From the NCBI GenBank assembly GCA_011523445.1, contig WTGT01000098.1, positions 1 through 13,883 on the forward strand: 13,883 nucleotides of DNA, read 5' to 3'. The number at the start of each line of letters is the position of its first letter. Positions within the stretch are counted from its first letter, which is position 1. This DNA comes from Paracoccaceae bacterium. Lineage in GTDB: Bacteria; Pseudomonadota; Alphaproteobacteria; Rhodobacterales; Rhodobacteraceae. Positions 7,190-13,883 of this stretch are shown here, one piece after another. The notes under the pieces are model-generated. The model was not told the origin of the DNA and did not search any database. It saw only the letters and a list, made by a program, of their open reading frames with translations. A program made the position numbers and the translations under genes.

Positions 7190-7666
7190 TTGAGAGTAGA
7201 CCTTCCCTATCGGAAATGTGTCGGTATCGTCTTGCTCAATTGCGATAATCTGGTTTTTGCCGGTCAACGCATTGATGGAATTGATGATGCATGGCAAATG
7301 CCCCAGGGTGGTATAGACGAAGGGGAAGACAACCATTCAGCAGCACTCAGGGAATTGGAGGAAGAGACGGGAATTTCCTCTGATCTGGTTCAATTTGTTG
7401 CGGAAACCAAAGGCACCTATATGTATGATTTGCCCATTGAGATGATTCCGAATCTTTGGGGTGGAAAATATCGGGGCCAGGAACAAAAATGGTTTCTATT
7501 TGATTTTATTGGCAATGACAGCCAAATAAACATCAATACTCCCCATCCCGAGTTTTCAAATTGGCAATGGATGAAAACAGGTCAACTGGTTAAAAAAATA
7601 GTACCATTCAAACGGTTGGTATATGAAAGCATTTTCAATGAGTTTCATGAGCATATGAATTATTGA
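7190..7666 (+). CDS. rppH: RNA pyrophosphohydrolase RppH (Nudix)
   Basis: RppH removes pyrophosphate from the 5' end of primary transcripts, starting RNase E-dependent decay; in alphaproteobacteria the same protein has been described as a dinucleoside polyphosphate hydrolase. The 158 residues carry the complete Nudix box at 40-62 (G-x5-E-x7-REL-x-EE-x-GI), preceded by the RppH-typical PYRKCVGIVLLN and AWQMPQGGI. The start is TTG at 7190, with AGAGGA 10 bases upstream; the family N-terminus PYRxCVG begins five codons later, so the choice fits. The TGA stop at 7664-7666 is in the same frame as the following methyltransferase gene. Confidence 0.95.
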   Translation: MRVDLPYRKCVGIVLLNCDNLVFAGQRIDGIDDAWQMPQGGIDEGEDNHSAALRELEEETGISSDLVQFVAETKGTYMYDLPIEMIPNLWGGKYRGQEQKWFLFDFIGNDSQININTPHPEFSNWQWMKTGQLVKKIVPFKRLVYESIFNEFHEHMNY

Positions 7667-7720
7667 GAACCTAATCCCTCAACAAGAAATCAAGAACAAT
7701 TTCAAAATAGATTTATAGAT

Positions 7721-8596
7721 TTGATTAAAACCGGCAGAAAAATCGATACCAAAACACTCGGTCTGGATTTGGGTGTAAATTTTGTTCGTTTTCTGACGGG
7801 CAAGGAACATCTTCACTACGGAATTTGGAAAGAGGGTATTGAAGTTTGTGCTGGCAACCTTTTGCAGGCTCAGGAACTGTATACAGAAAGGCTCATTTCC
7901 CATTTGCCGGAAGGTGAACATCTGAGCATACTTGATGTTGGAGGCGGAGCCGGTGAGACGGCCTTGACCCTGAGCAAACTTGGACACGACCTTGAAATAG
8001 TTGTACCCAGCTCTCCCCTGGCAAAAAGGTGTGAGGCCAAGATGGGTCAAGGTACGCCGGTACATAATCTCAGTTTTGAAAAGTATGAAACAGATCGCCA
8101 ATTTGATGTTTGCCTGTTTTCCGAAAGTTTTCAATACATCCCCCTTGAGGTTTCGCTCAAGAAAGCTCGAAAGGTAACCCGGCAGGGTGGCTTGATTTTG
8201 ATTTCCGACTGTTTTCGAACGCCCGAGGGACAACAAATGAAGCTAAAATACCGTCCGGTGGGTGGAGGACATGCCATTACAAGGTTTCATGAGGAAGTTG
8301 AGAAGGCAGGATTGGAGGTCGCATTCATGGATGATATTACCGACAAGGTAGCACCTTCCATTGATTTGGAGTCGGAATTAAACAAATTTATTGGCAGTTC
8401 GATTTTCAGGATTGATCACGAGTTGAAGGACAAGAACCCACTTATCAGGGGTACAATGGCCACCATTTTCAGACTATTGACCAGGGATAAATCCCGTGAC
8501 AAGCTCAAGGAAAGGCTTGAAGGACATCTGAGGAACAAGGTTGAGTTTTGTAAATACAATTGTTACCTGATGGTTGGCATGGTCAATCCCCAATAA
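7721..8596 (+). CDS. Class I SAM-dependent methyltransferase, substrate unknown
   Basis: The 291-residue protein has a Rossmann methyltransferase core. Motif I is LDVGGGAGET (71-80), and the later strand is FDVCLFSESFQYIP (128-141), followed by GGLILISD. The N-terminal segment contains LTGKEHLHYGIW (25-36), reminiscent of small-molecule methyltransferases with an HYGxW motif. The usual acidic residue after motif I that holds the SAM ribose is not evident; the position reads EIVVPSSP. I do not recognise the substrate; lipids, quinones or small metabolites are all possible. The start is TTG 7721, with no clear ribosome site. The frame is open back to the rppH stop but contains no ATG, GTG, TTG or CTG there, so translation may depend on coupling to rppH. 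An aminotransferase gene follows after 50 bases that include a hairpin. Confidence 0.82.
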   Translation: MIKTGRKIDTKTLGLDLGVNFVRFLTGKEHLHYGIWKEGIEVCAGNLLQAQELYTERLISHLPEGEHLSILDVGGGAGETALTLSKLGHDLEIVVPSSPLAKRCEAKMGQGTPVHNLSFEKYETDRQFDVCLFSESFQYIPLEVSLKKARKVTRQGGLILISDCFRTPEGQQMKLKYRPVGGGHAITRFHEEVEKAGLEVAFMDDITDKVAPSIDLESELNKFIGSSIFRIDHELKDKNPLIRGTMATIFRLLTRDKSRDKLKERLEGHLRNKVEFCKYNCYLMVGMVNPQ

Positions 8597-8600
8597 TGGG

Positions 8601-8632
8601 TTTGATGGTGATTAATCTTTCTGCCCATCAAA
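8601..8632 (+). promoter_or_regulatory. Hairpin just before the aminotransferase ribosome site
   Basis: TTTGATGG (8601-8608) pairs perfectly with CCATCAAA (8625-8632) around a 16-base loop. The Shine-Dalgarno AGGAG begins four bases later (8636-8640) and the TTG start is at 8647. There is no T-run, so it is a weak terminator at best. A role in transcript stability or in access to the ribosome site is possible but unproven. Confidence 0.4.
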
Positions 8633-8646
8633 TTTAGGAGACATAC

Positions 8647-9834
8647 TTGCAAATCAATCAAAATATCAGTTCGGTAAGTGTATCCGGGACCATTAAACTT
8701 GCCCAACGGGCAAAGGATATGATTGCCGAGGGGAAAAACGTAATCGATCTGACCGAGGGGCAACCGCATTACAATACTCCGGCTCATATAATTGAGGCTG
8801 CATATACCGGAGCCCTGGAAGGAAAAACCAGGTATACAGCCGTTGCCGGGACACCACATTTACGGGAGTTGATTGCCGATCACATCAACAAACAGAATGG
8901 AACCGACTACCAATTGGATAATATCGTCGTTGGTTGTGGTGGCAAGCAACTGATATTCAATGCCTTGATGGTTTCACTTGAGCAAGGTGATGAAGTTATT
9001 ATTCCTGCACCCTATTGGGTAAGTTATCCCGAGATTGTCAAGATAGCCCGGGGGACTCCCGTACTGGTTCAATGTCCAGAGGCGGTCGGTTTCAAAATAA
9101 CTGCACAACAGCTCGAATCCACCATTACGAACAATACGAGATGGTTGATTCTGAATTCACCGGGGAACCCGACGGGTGCGGTATATACCCGATCCGAACT
9201 GGAAGAAATCGCTACAATTCTGAGAAAACATCAACAAGTAGCGATTTTATGTGATGATATTTATGAAGCCATAATTTATGATGATGCAGAGTTTAACAGC
9301 CTTACCAAGGTTGCTCCCGACTTGATCCCCAGAATCCTGACAGTCAGTGGCCTGTCAAAATCCTATGCAATGACAGGTTGGCGGATTGGTTATTGTGCTG
9401 GAGAAAGTGACTTTATTGGACAAATGATTAAGCTTCAGGGGCAATCCACGACCAACGCCTCATCGATAAGTCAGGTTGGAGCAGTTGCTGCTCTAGAAGG
9501 TTCTCAGGAGTTCCTCAAGGATTGGTTGCACGACTATACCAAGGCAAGAGATCTTGTTTGCAGCAAGTTGTCACAATCCCCATATCTGGATATTTATAAA
9601 CCGGAGGGAGCCTTTTACCTTTTTGTAGGATGTCGGAAACTGTTTGGAACTGGTGAATTGTCCAATGATCACGACGTTTGCAATTATTTGTTGGAAAATG
9701 CCCATGTTGCTGTGATACCCGGAAGCGAATTCGGTAGTCAGGGTTATTTTCGTCTGTGTTTTGCCAAGCAGGAAGAGATGTTGAATGAGGCTATCGATAA
9801 TATTCTGCAAGCAGTTTCAGTTCTGTCTCATTGA
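8647..9834 (+). CDS. Class I PLP aminotransferase, aspartate aminotransferase type
   Basis: The 395-residue fold-type I enzyme most resembles the alphaproteobacterial AatA group (subfamily I-beta aspartate, sometimes prephenate, aminotransferase), which transfers amino groups between aspartate and 2-oxoglutarate. Landmarks are GCGGKQLIFNA (96-106), the APYWVSYPE segment (121-129), SPGNPTGA with Asn174, DDIYE with Tyr206, the PLP-binding Lys238 in SGLSKSYAMTGWR, and the carboxylate-binding Arg369 near the C-terminus. The TTG start has AGGAG at a 6-base spacing and agrees with the family N-terminus (SVSGTIKLAQRAKD). Substrate choice cannot be fixed from sequence; alanine or aromatic specificity is possible. 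The glycosyltransferase gene follows after 65 bases. Confidence 0.9.
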   Translation: MQINQNISSVSVSGTIKLAQRAKDMIAEGKNVIDLTEGQPHYNTPAHIIEAAYTGALEGKTRYTAVAGTPHLRELIADHINKQNGTDYQLDNIVVGCGGKQLIFNALMVSLEQGDEVIIPAPYWVSYPEIVKIARGTPVLVQCPEAVGFKITAQQLESTITNNTRWLILNSPGNPTGAVYTRSELEEIATILRKHQQVAILCDDIYEAIIYDDAEFNSLTKVAPDLIPRILTVSGLSKSYAMTGWRIGYCAGESDFIGQMIKLQGQSTTNASSISQVGAVAALEGSQEFLKDWLHDYTKARDLVCSKLSQSPYLDIYKPEGAFYLFVGCRKLFGTGELSNDHDVCNYLLENAHVAVIPGSEFGSQGYFRLCFAKQEEMLNEAIDNILQAVSVLSH

Positions 9835-9899
9835 TGATTCCTTCCAATCCATCTTTCAGGTGAAGCCAAAAACAAAACGCCTATAAAACAGTCCAAGCA

Positions 9900-10949
9900 A
9901 TGAAAACCGAACTTCCAAATGTGATTATTGCCAATTTGCACAGGAGGCATACTGGCGTTTCCTCTACTGTCAAGGACCTTATTCCCCATCAGGAGAAAAC
10001 GATGGATGTCGGAATTGCGGACTGGGGAGATTTGAATCGAGGGCAAAGTAAATTCTCTATCCTATCCCTGATCATCAAGGGTTTTTCAAAACCCAACGGG
10101 ATCGCCAGATATAGGGTCCTGCATGCCCGTCGGGCAATAGACATGGTATTGGGAATCTTTCTGAGAGATTTTCTAGGGCAAAAATGGAAAATTGTTTTTA
10201 CATCAGCAACCAATCACCATCATAGCAGAATCTTCCTCAAGCTACTTGGCAAGATGGATGCACTTATTGCCACTTCCAGCTTTATCTACAATTTTCTGGA
10301 TCAGGACAAATTCTCGGCCGAAATCCATCATGGAATTGATACGACAAGGTACTTTCCGGATCCGAAACTATCCGAAGGCACAAATTCCAGCGAAGGAAAC
10401 TGGATCGGGTGTGTAGGTAGGGTTCGCCACACAAAGGGGGTTGATCTGTTTGTAGATACGATGCTGAAAGTCTTGCCTGAACAAAAGAATTATAAAGCAA
10501 AAATTATCGGATTATGCAAGCCAAGGGATGAAAAATTCAAGCAACAATTACTCACCATTATTGAACGGGTAGGCTTGCAGGACAGGATAGTTTTTTCAGG
10601 GGAGGTAGGTACCGAAGGAATGGATGAACTCTACCGATCCATGGTCCTTTGCATCGCCTGTTCCAGATCGGAGGGTTTTGGATTGGTACCTTTCGAGGCA
10701 CTCGCTACCGGAACACCGGTTGTTACATCAATGACAGGGGCATGGCCAATATTGATTGGCAAGGACATTGGCAGGGTTGTTGAGATTGATAATTCGGAGG
10801 AAATGATCAAAGCCACCAAAGAGTTGCTATCAAATGGGGAATTGCGTGAAACCATGAGCCAGAAAGCTCGTGAAAAGGCGGTTTCAAAGTTTCACATCAG
10901 CAAGGAAGCCCAAGGAATCAACAGGGTATATACCTCTCTTTTGTATTGA
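9900..10949 (+). CDS. lpcC: GT4 glycosyltransferase, LpcC-like LPS-core mannosyltransferase
   Basis: The 349-residue protein is a GT-B fold family 4 glycosyltransferase. The acceptor half carries ANLHRRHTGVSST (11-23), VLHARRAIDM and IVFTSATNHHH, then IHHGIDTTRYFP. The pattern (RRxxGVxST, HARR, FTSA, HHGVD) matches the rhizobial LpcC group as I remember it, which adds mannose to the LPS inner core on the inner face of the membrane. The donor half has GRVRHTKG with Lys179, and the E-x7-E motif in SEGFGLVPFEAL (Glu258, Glu266). No membrane segment is obvious. The ribosome site before ATG 9900 is weak, and an in-frame stop at 9861-9863 limits any upstream extension. It ends seven bases from the convergent ydeI-like gene. 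The LpcC assignment and sugar specificity are by analogy; the GT4 call is secure. Confidence 0.85.
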   Translation: MKTELPNVIIANLHRRHTGVSSTVKDLIPHQEKTMDVGIADWGDLNRGQSKFSILSLIIKGFSKPNGIARYRVLHARRAIDMVLGIFLRDFLGQKWKIVFTSATNHHHSRIFLKLLGKMDALIATSSFIYNFLDQDKFSAEIHHGIDTTRYFPDPKLSEGTNSSEGNWIGCVGRVRHTKGVDLFVDTMLKVLPEQKNYKAKIIGLCKPRDEKFKQQLLTIIERVGLQDRIVFSGEVGTEGMDELYRSMVLCIACSRSEGFGLVPFEALATGTPVVTSMTGAWPILIGKDIGRVVEIDNSEEMIKATKELLSNGELRETMSQKAREKAVSKFHISKEAQGINRVYTSLLY

Positions 10950-10956
10950 GATATCA

Positions 10957-11496
10957 TTAACGGTCCAGCATTCCCTTCCCCACGATAATCCTTGATCTAC
11001 ACTTGGCAATTCTTCTAGCTCTGGTCGTTGATTGCTTGGCTTGAGAAAAATACAAAATGTATCCTCGTTTACGCCCCGGTGTCAAACGATCAAATGCCCC
11101 TTTCAATTCAGGATCACTCTCAAAGCGTTCAAGCAACTCCCAAGGATAATCGAGGTGAGTTGGTAGTTCCACCTTGCGACCTGCCTTTTCGTTTTTAATG
11201 GATTGTTCAACAAAGGATTTGATCCAGCGGGTCATAGCAAGGACCTCTTGGGGACTTGTAAACCTCATCCTGTAGTCTGACCGGGAATTGGGTCCCTGAA
11301 CCTCAAGCAGTTCTTCGGGATCATTCAACAATACACCCTTGAAGAATAGTAGAGCAAGGAAATCATTCATATTCTGGATGATGCAAATATTCCTACCTTG
11401 ATGAGTAAAGCAGGGTTTGTTCCATTTGATTTCCTCCTCAAGCTCACATTCAAGCAGGATTTTTCTCAACAGTGCCGTTTCCTCAAACCAGCGCAT
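10957..11496 (-). CDS. YdeI/OmdA family protein (DUF1801-like)
   Basis: The 179-residue protein has the two features of the YdeI family. The N-terminal half is DUF1801-like (EEEIKWNKPCFTHQGRN, then ALLFFKGVLL), and the C-terminal half carries the OmdA motif LTPGRKRGYILYFSQAK followed by TRARRI and GKGMLD. The function of the family is poorly known; a link to stress or polymyxin tolerance has been proposed for E. coli YdeI, so I assign no activity. ATG 11496 has GGAAG five bases upstream. Homology may continue a few residues before this ATG, but the frame holds no usual start codon between it and the TAA of the upstream gene (11524-11526). It lies 27 bases after that AHSA1-type gene and in the same frame, so they are probably co-transcribed. 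Confidence 0.85.
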   Translation of the reverse strand: MRWFEETALLRKILLECELEEEIKWNKPCFTHQGRNICIIQNMNDFLALLFFKGVLLNDPEELLEVQGPNSRSDYRMRFTSPQEVLAMTRWIKSFVEQSIKNEKAGRKVELPTHLDYPWELLERFESDPELKGAFDRLTPGRKRGYILYFSQAKQSTTRARRIAKCRSRIIVGKGMLDR

Positions 11497-11523
11497 CTGC
11501 TCTTCCGGGTATACAACCTTTCG

Positions 11524-12000
11524 TTAGGCCAGCATTTCCTCGATGAGTTTCATTCCGGCACTCCAACCTTTACCCATATCCTCCTTGACGTTCTCAAAGC
11601 AGGCCAGTTCGGCTTCATTTGCATCATGGGGTACCCAGGTCAGAACTTGTGTTGTCACTCCATCGGATTCTTCAAGGGTCATGGTTGAGTGCATTGTTCT
11701 TGGCCAGTTGTTGGGCATAGCCATGATGTTCCAGTTTGCATCCGTGGTTGAATGAAGCCAGACAAGTTTCTCGGGAGGTACGATTTCCAGATACTCACCA
11801 CTTTGGTACATGGAATTGTCTCCCCATTTCATTTCACAATGCCAGAACCCGTTTACCCTGAGATCAAGCTTGTGAATGATTGTTTCGACATTTGGCCCGA
11901 ACCAGTGGGACAGCATTTCGGGTTGAGTCCAGGCATTCCAGACCTGTTCGCGTGGTTTGCTAAACTTATGTTCGAAAATAAATGTTGGTAACTCACTCAT
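11524..12000 (-). CDS. SRPBCC / AHSA1-type protein
   Basis: The 158-residue protein belongs to the START-like SRPBCC fold, in the group named after the Hsp90 activator Aha1 C-terminal domain. Its N-terminus has FEHKFSKPREQVWNAWTQPE followed by MLSHWFGP, the usual first strand and helices. Later come GSGEY-like YQSGEYLEIVPPEKLVW, a THV-type strand (TTQVLTWVPH) and a C-terminal helix ending GWSAGMKLIEEML. These proteins bind hydrophobic ligands in a deep cavity; in bacteria the ligand is usually unknown and a real Hsp90 link is not established. The start ATG at 12000 has AAGGA nine bases upstream. Pairing with a YdeI/DUF1801 protein is a frequent arrangement in stress-related bacterial loci, in my recollection. 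Both genes are probably read from a promoter near 12025-12055. Confidence 0.88.
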   Translation of the reverse strand: MSELPTFIFEHKFSKPREQVWNAWTQPEMLSHWFGPNVETIIHKLDLRVNGFWHCEMKWGDNSMYQSGEYLEIVPPEKLVWLHSTTDANWNIMAMPNNWPRTMHSTMTLEESDGVTTQVLTWVPHDANEAELACFENVKEDMGKGWSAGMKLIEEMLA

Positions 12001-12024
12001 GGGCTTGGATCCTTTCGTTTTAGA

Positions 12025-12055
12025 ATTGTAACTGATTAATAATTCAATGGGTCAA
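12025..12055 (-). promoter_or_regulatory. Possible promoter for the AHSA1/YdeI unit
   Basis: Read on the minus strand, TTGACC (12055-12050) is followed after 19 bases by TACAAT (12030-12025). Each hexamer matches the sigma-70 consensus at five of six positions, but the spacing is two bases longer than ideal. The AHSA1-type start codon lies about 25 bases further on. Confidence 0.35.
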
Positions 12056-12130
12056 TACCTGATGTAATTTACACCACCAATTAACTGGATCATGATTGTA
12101 AAGCATCTTTGGGGAAAACAAAAATAGTAT

Positions 12131-12285
12131 GTAACTATTCAGGTATCAGGAGTGCCATGATAATAGGTAAAATCGGAATCACCCAATATATTTTCTCCAT
12201 AATCCTGTACATTTTTGTTTGTAAATTCTAAAATCTTCAAGATACAGACAAAAAATCAACCTAAGTTCCATTCCCGAATAGTTAC
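12131..12285. repeat. Imperfect 16-base inverted repeat bounding 155 bases
   Basis: GTAACTATTC at 12131-12140 is repeated exactly in inverted orientation at 12276-12285. Extending inward, the two arms agree at 14 of 16 positions. The outline is that of a small non-autonomous element (MITE), but I see no target-site duplication flanking it. Two operator half-sites or chance are alternatives. Confidence 0.35.
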
Positions 12286-12300
12286 CGTTGTAATTAAGTA

Positions 12301-13797
12301 TTACATGCTTGGGGTATAGTCGTCATCAGACTCATGTCGGGTTTGAAGGGTTGGCTCCTGATTTGGTTCCATTTCGGGCTTTGCTTCCAACCTCTCGGCT
12401 TTTTCAAAGATAGCTTCTGTCAACAAAGGGGCTGCAAGAAGACAGTAATCTGGTTTACGGCCGGGGCATAAAATTCCCAACTCGGAGAAAAATGCCAAAT
12501 GATCGTCGGCTTGATTCTCCTGGCTAGTTCCCTTCAGAAACTTATTCAAATTTTCCTCCAGATATGAGGTCGGTAATTTAGATGCAAGCTTGAAATAAGA
12601 ATGAACCTTTCGCAGTGAAGGAAGGGCATTTTCTATCTTGATTTGATTAAAAATCATTTCAGTGCCATGCTCGCGTACATAGGTGGCAAGACTGGGAATG
12701 CCGAATTGCCAATTGCCGATACCCTCCTGCCAGATAAATCCGGTATGCAACAGCTTCTCCTCGGCCTCCAATTTGTCAAGTGTATGGGACATCCTTTTGA
12801 TGGTTACATCGAATTCATATGCAGAGGGTTTCCCTCCCTCACCAATTCGAAAAGCTGTCTCGGCCACTGGAACCAACATTCCTTTGCTTTCGAACTCCTT
12901 GATACGGTTGAAATAGAGATCATTGCGTAATTGATCAACTGTATTACGTGCATCCTTCACCTCCTCATCACCGACATGGGTTACACCTTTACGGACCAGT
13001 ACATCCCAGAGTGCACTTCCCCAATGCTGGATGAAATAGGGATAGCCCTGGGTCTTGCTGAGAATGGAAAACTTTGCATTGTCATCGAAAGTTATATTAT
13101 TGCCGAAAGGCTCAATCAAGGCCCGACTTGTGTCATCCCATGAAAGCAGGCCTATGTTCCGGGTATTCATCCTTTCAATGAAGGTGGCCTTGGAACGGCG
13201 CAATACCGATTTAAGGTCAGGGGTTCCTGCAATGACCAGCAGGATGGGATTGCGCTGGGCTGCTGACTGGGCAGCATCGTAAAAATAACGGCCAACCTCG
13301 GGTGGCAAGTCATGGGCTTCATCAACGAGGATGGCAAGCCCCTTGGTGGATGCTGCTGCCAAAAGGTTTGTCAGATATAGGGTATTTTCTATAGGGGTGT
13401 ATTCTGATTCCTTCTTTAATTCCACCTCGGCAGAACCCAAATGCCCGGTGGGGTCCTTGAGTCCACCTCTTATCGAATATGCACGGGACCTTAAGTTGGA
13501 GTCCGCATTTTCGGTAAGGGCTTTTGCCAGGTTATCAACGGATTCAAAATGTTGCTTGACCAACCTGATTACAGGCAATTTCTTCTTTTCGGCCTTCTCT
13601 TCAATCCAGCCCAACAAGGCCGTTTTGCCACACCCCCTTGGTCCGACAAGGGCAATGGCGGTAGGATGTTTTTCCCCTTTGTAAGTTTTTGTAAGTCGTC
13701 TATTAACCTCGTTTTTAAGATTATCCCTTCCTGCCAAAACGGGTGGAATTTCTCCATAGCCAGGATTGAATGGGTTGTTATCAATGCCAATGGCCAT
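12301..13797 (-). CDS. AAA/STAND-like ATPase with winged-helix C-terminal region
   Basis: The protein (498 residues from ATG 13797) begins NPFNPGYGEIPPVLAGR, a lead-in shared by a group of uncharacterised bacterial ATPases. It has a Walker A GPRGCGKT (52-59), a Walker B LAILVDEAHDL with Asp159-Glu160, a sensor-like LLVIAGTPDL (187-195) and a likely arginine finger around 209-213. GYPYFIQHWG (251-260) marks the lid typical of Orc/Cdc6- and AAA_16-type ATPases. A probable winged helix covers about 285-378, and an extra region (385-470) and an acidic, low-complexity tail follow. I prefer ATG 13797 because GGAG lies nine bases before it. ATG 13812 and TTG 13854 are in frame, but neither has a visible site of that kind. 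The target is unknown; such ATPases act in DNA transactions, signalling or defence. Upstream neighbours are outside the window. Confidence 0.85.
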   Translation of the reverse strand: MAIGIDNNPFNPGYGEIPPVLAGRDNLKNEVNRRLTKTYKGEKHPTAIALVGPRGCGKTALLGWIEEKAEKKKLPVIRLVKQHFESVDNLAKALTENADSNLRSRAYSIRGGLKDPTGHLGSAEVELKKESEYTPIENTLYLTNLLAAASTKGLAILVDEAHDLPPEVGRYFYDAAQSAAQRNPILLVIAGTPDLKSVLRRSKATFIERMNTRNIGLLSWDDTSRALIEPFGNNITFDDNAKFSILSKTQGYPYFIQHWGSALWDVLVRKGVTHVGDEEVKDARNTVDQLRNDLYFNRIKEFESKGMLVPVAETAFRIGEGGKPSAYEFDVTIKRMSHTLDKLEAEEKLLHTGFIWQEGIGNWQFGIPSLATYVREHGTEMIFNQIKIENALPSLRKVHSYFKLASKLPTSYLEENLNKFLKGTSQENQADDHLAFFSELGILCPGRKPDYCLLAAPLLTEAIFEKAERLEAKPEMEPNQEPTLQTRHESDDDYTPSM

Positions 13798-13883
13798 ATG
13801 TTTTTTCTCCATTCTGATTAAAGTTACACATAAACCATGGAGCCTTGTTTTCAAGATATGCGATGAATTGAATGTCCTTGATC

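Larger units (their letters stand above)
12001..12300. other. AT-rich gap between the ATPase and AHSA1-type genes
   Basis: I see no gene here. The left end holds the ribosome site and a possible promoter for the minus-strand AHSA1-type gene. The middle and right contain an inverted repeat at 12131-12140 and 12276-12285, plus a short AATAGT/ACTATT dyad at 12123-12139 that shares bases with the left arm. I find no convincing terminator for the ATPase gene, although one would be expected near the right end. Confidence 0.5.

Noticed and set aside
7679..8236. 185-codon minus-strand open frame opposite the methyltransferase gene
   Set aside because: It lies entirely antisense to a well-supported methyltransferase, has no recognisable motif and looks like mirror-frame composition.
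13331..13684. 117-codon plus-strand open frame within the ATPase gene
   Set aside because: It is the shadow of the Walker A/B region on the other strand.
13798..13854. Longer ATPase start at TTG 13854 or ATG 13812
   Set aside because: Neither has a Shine-Dalgarno that I can see, while ATG 13797 has GGAG at a nine-base spacing and precedes the conserved NPFNPGYG segment closely.

Overview
The window looks like the chromosome of a moderately AT-rich alphaproteobacterium, probably on the Rhodospirillales side. The main evidence is the + strand block rsfS-rlmH-gpmI-ctpA-rppH, an order I recognise from alphaproteobacteria. It is followed by an alphaproteobacterial-type aspartate aminotransferase and a glycosyltransferase resembling the rhizobial LPS-core mannosyltransferase LpcC. 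I see no rRNA or tRNA gene, CRISPR array, transposase or phage gene. TTG start codons are common, and rsfS appears to start at CTG or ACG.

Layout. Positions 1-2819 (+) hold the 3' end of a branched-chain aminotransferase gene (ilvE), a 553-residue ankyrin-repeat protein and a short PLP-dependent threonine/serine dehydratase. The gaps are only 36 and 27 bases, so the three could be co-transcribed. Positions 2820-3001 are a regulatory-looking gap with small palindromes and a strong Shine-Dalgarno. Positions 3002-3867 carry rsfS and rlmH, overlapping by four bases, followed by an intrinsic terminator near 4038. Then come gpmI (4122-5642), a possible promoter, and ctpA, rppH, a methyltransferase, an aminotransferase and a GT4 glycosyltransferase (5778-10949). 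On the minus strand are a YdeI/OmdA-family protein and an AHSA1-type SRPBCC protein as a two-gene unit (12000 to 10957), and, upstream of them, an AAA-type ATPase (13797 to 12301).

How the genes fit together. RsfS (ribosome silencing), RlmH (23S rRNA methylation) and RppH (mRNA 5'-end pyrophosphate removal) act on translation and RNA turnover. GpmI is glycolytic, CtpA is a periplasmic protease, and the GT4 enzyme probably acts on envelope polysaccharide. Two genes I would expect in this block are missing: nadD before rsfS and an envC-like peptidase between gpmI and ctpA.

The least ordinary elements are the ankyrin gene between two amino-acid-metabolism genes, the solitary AAA ATPase with a C-terminal extension, the non-canonical rsfS start, and two adjacent gene pairs in which only one in-frame stop codon separates unrelated enzymes. 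I found no convincing multi-gene defence or other new system. The ATPase, cut off from its upstream neighbours by the window edge, is the only candidate part of one.
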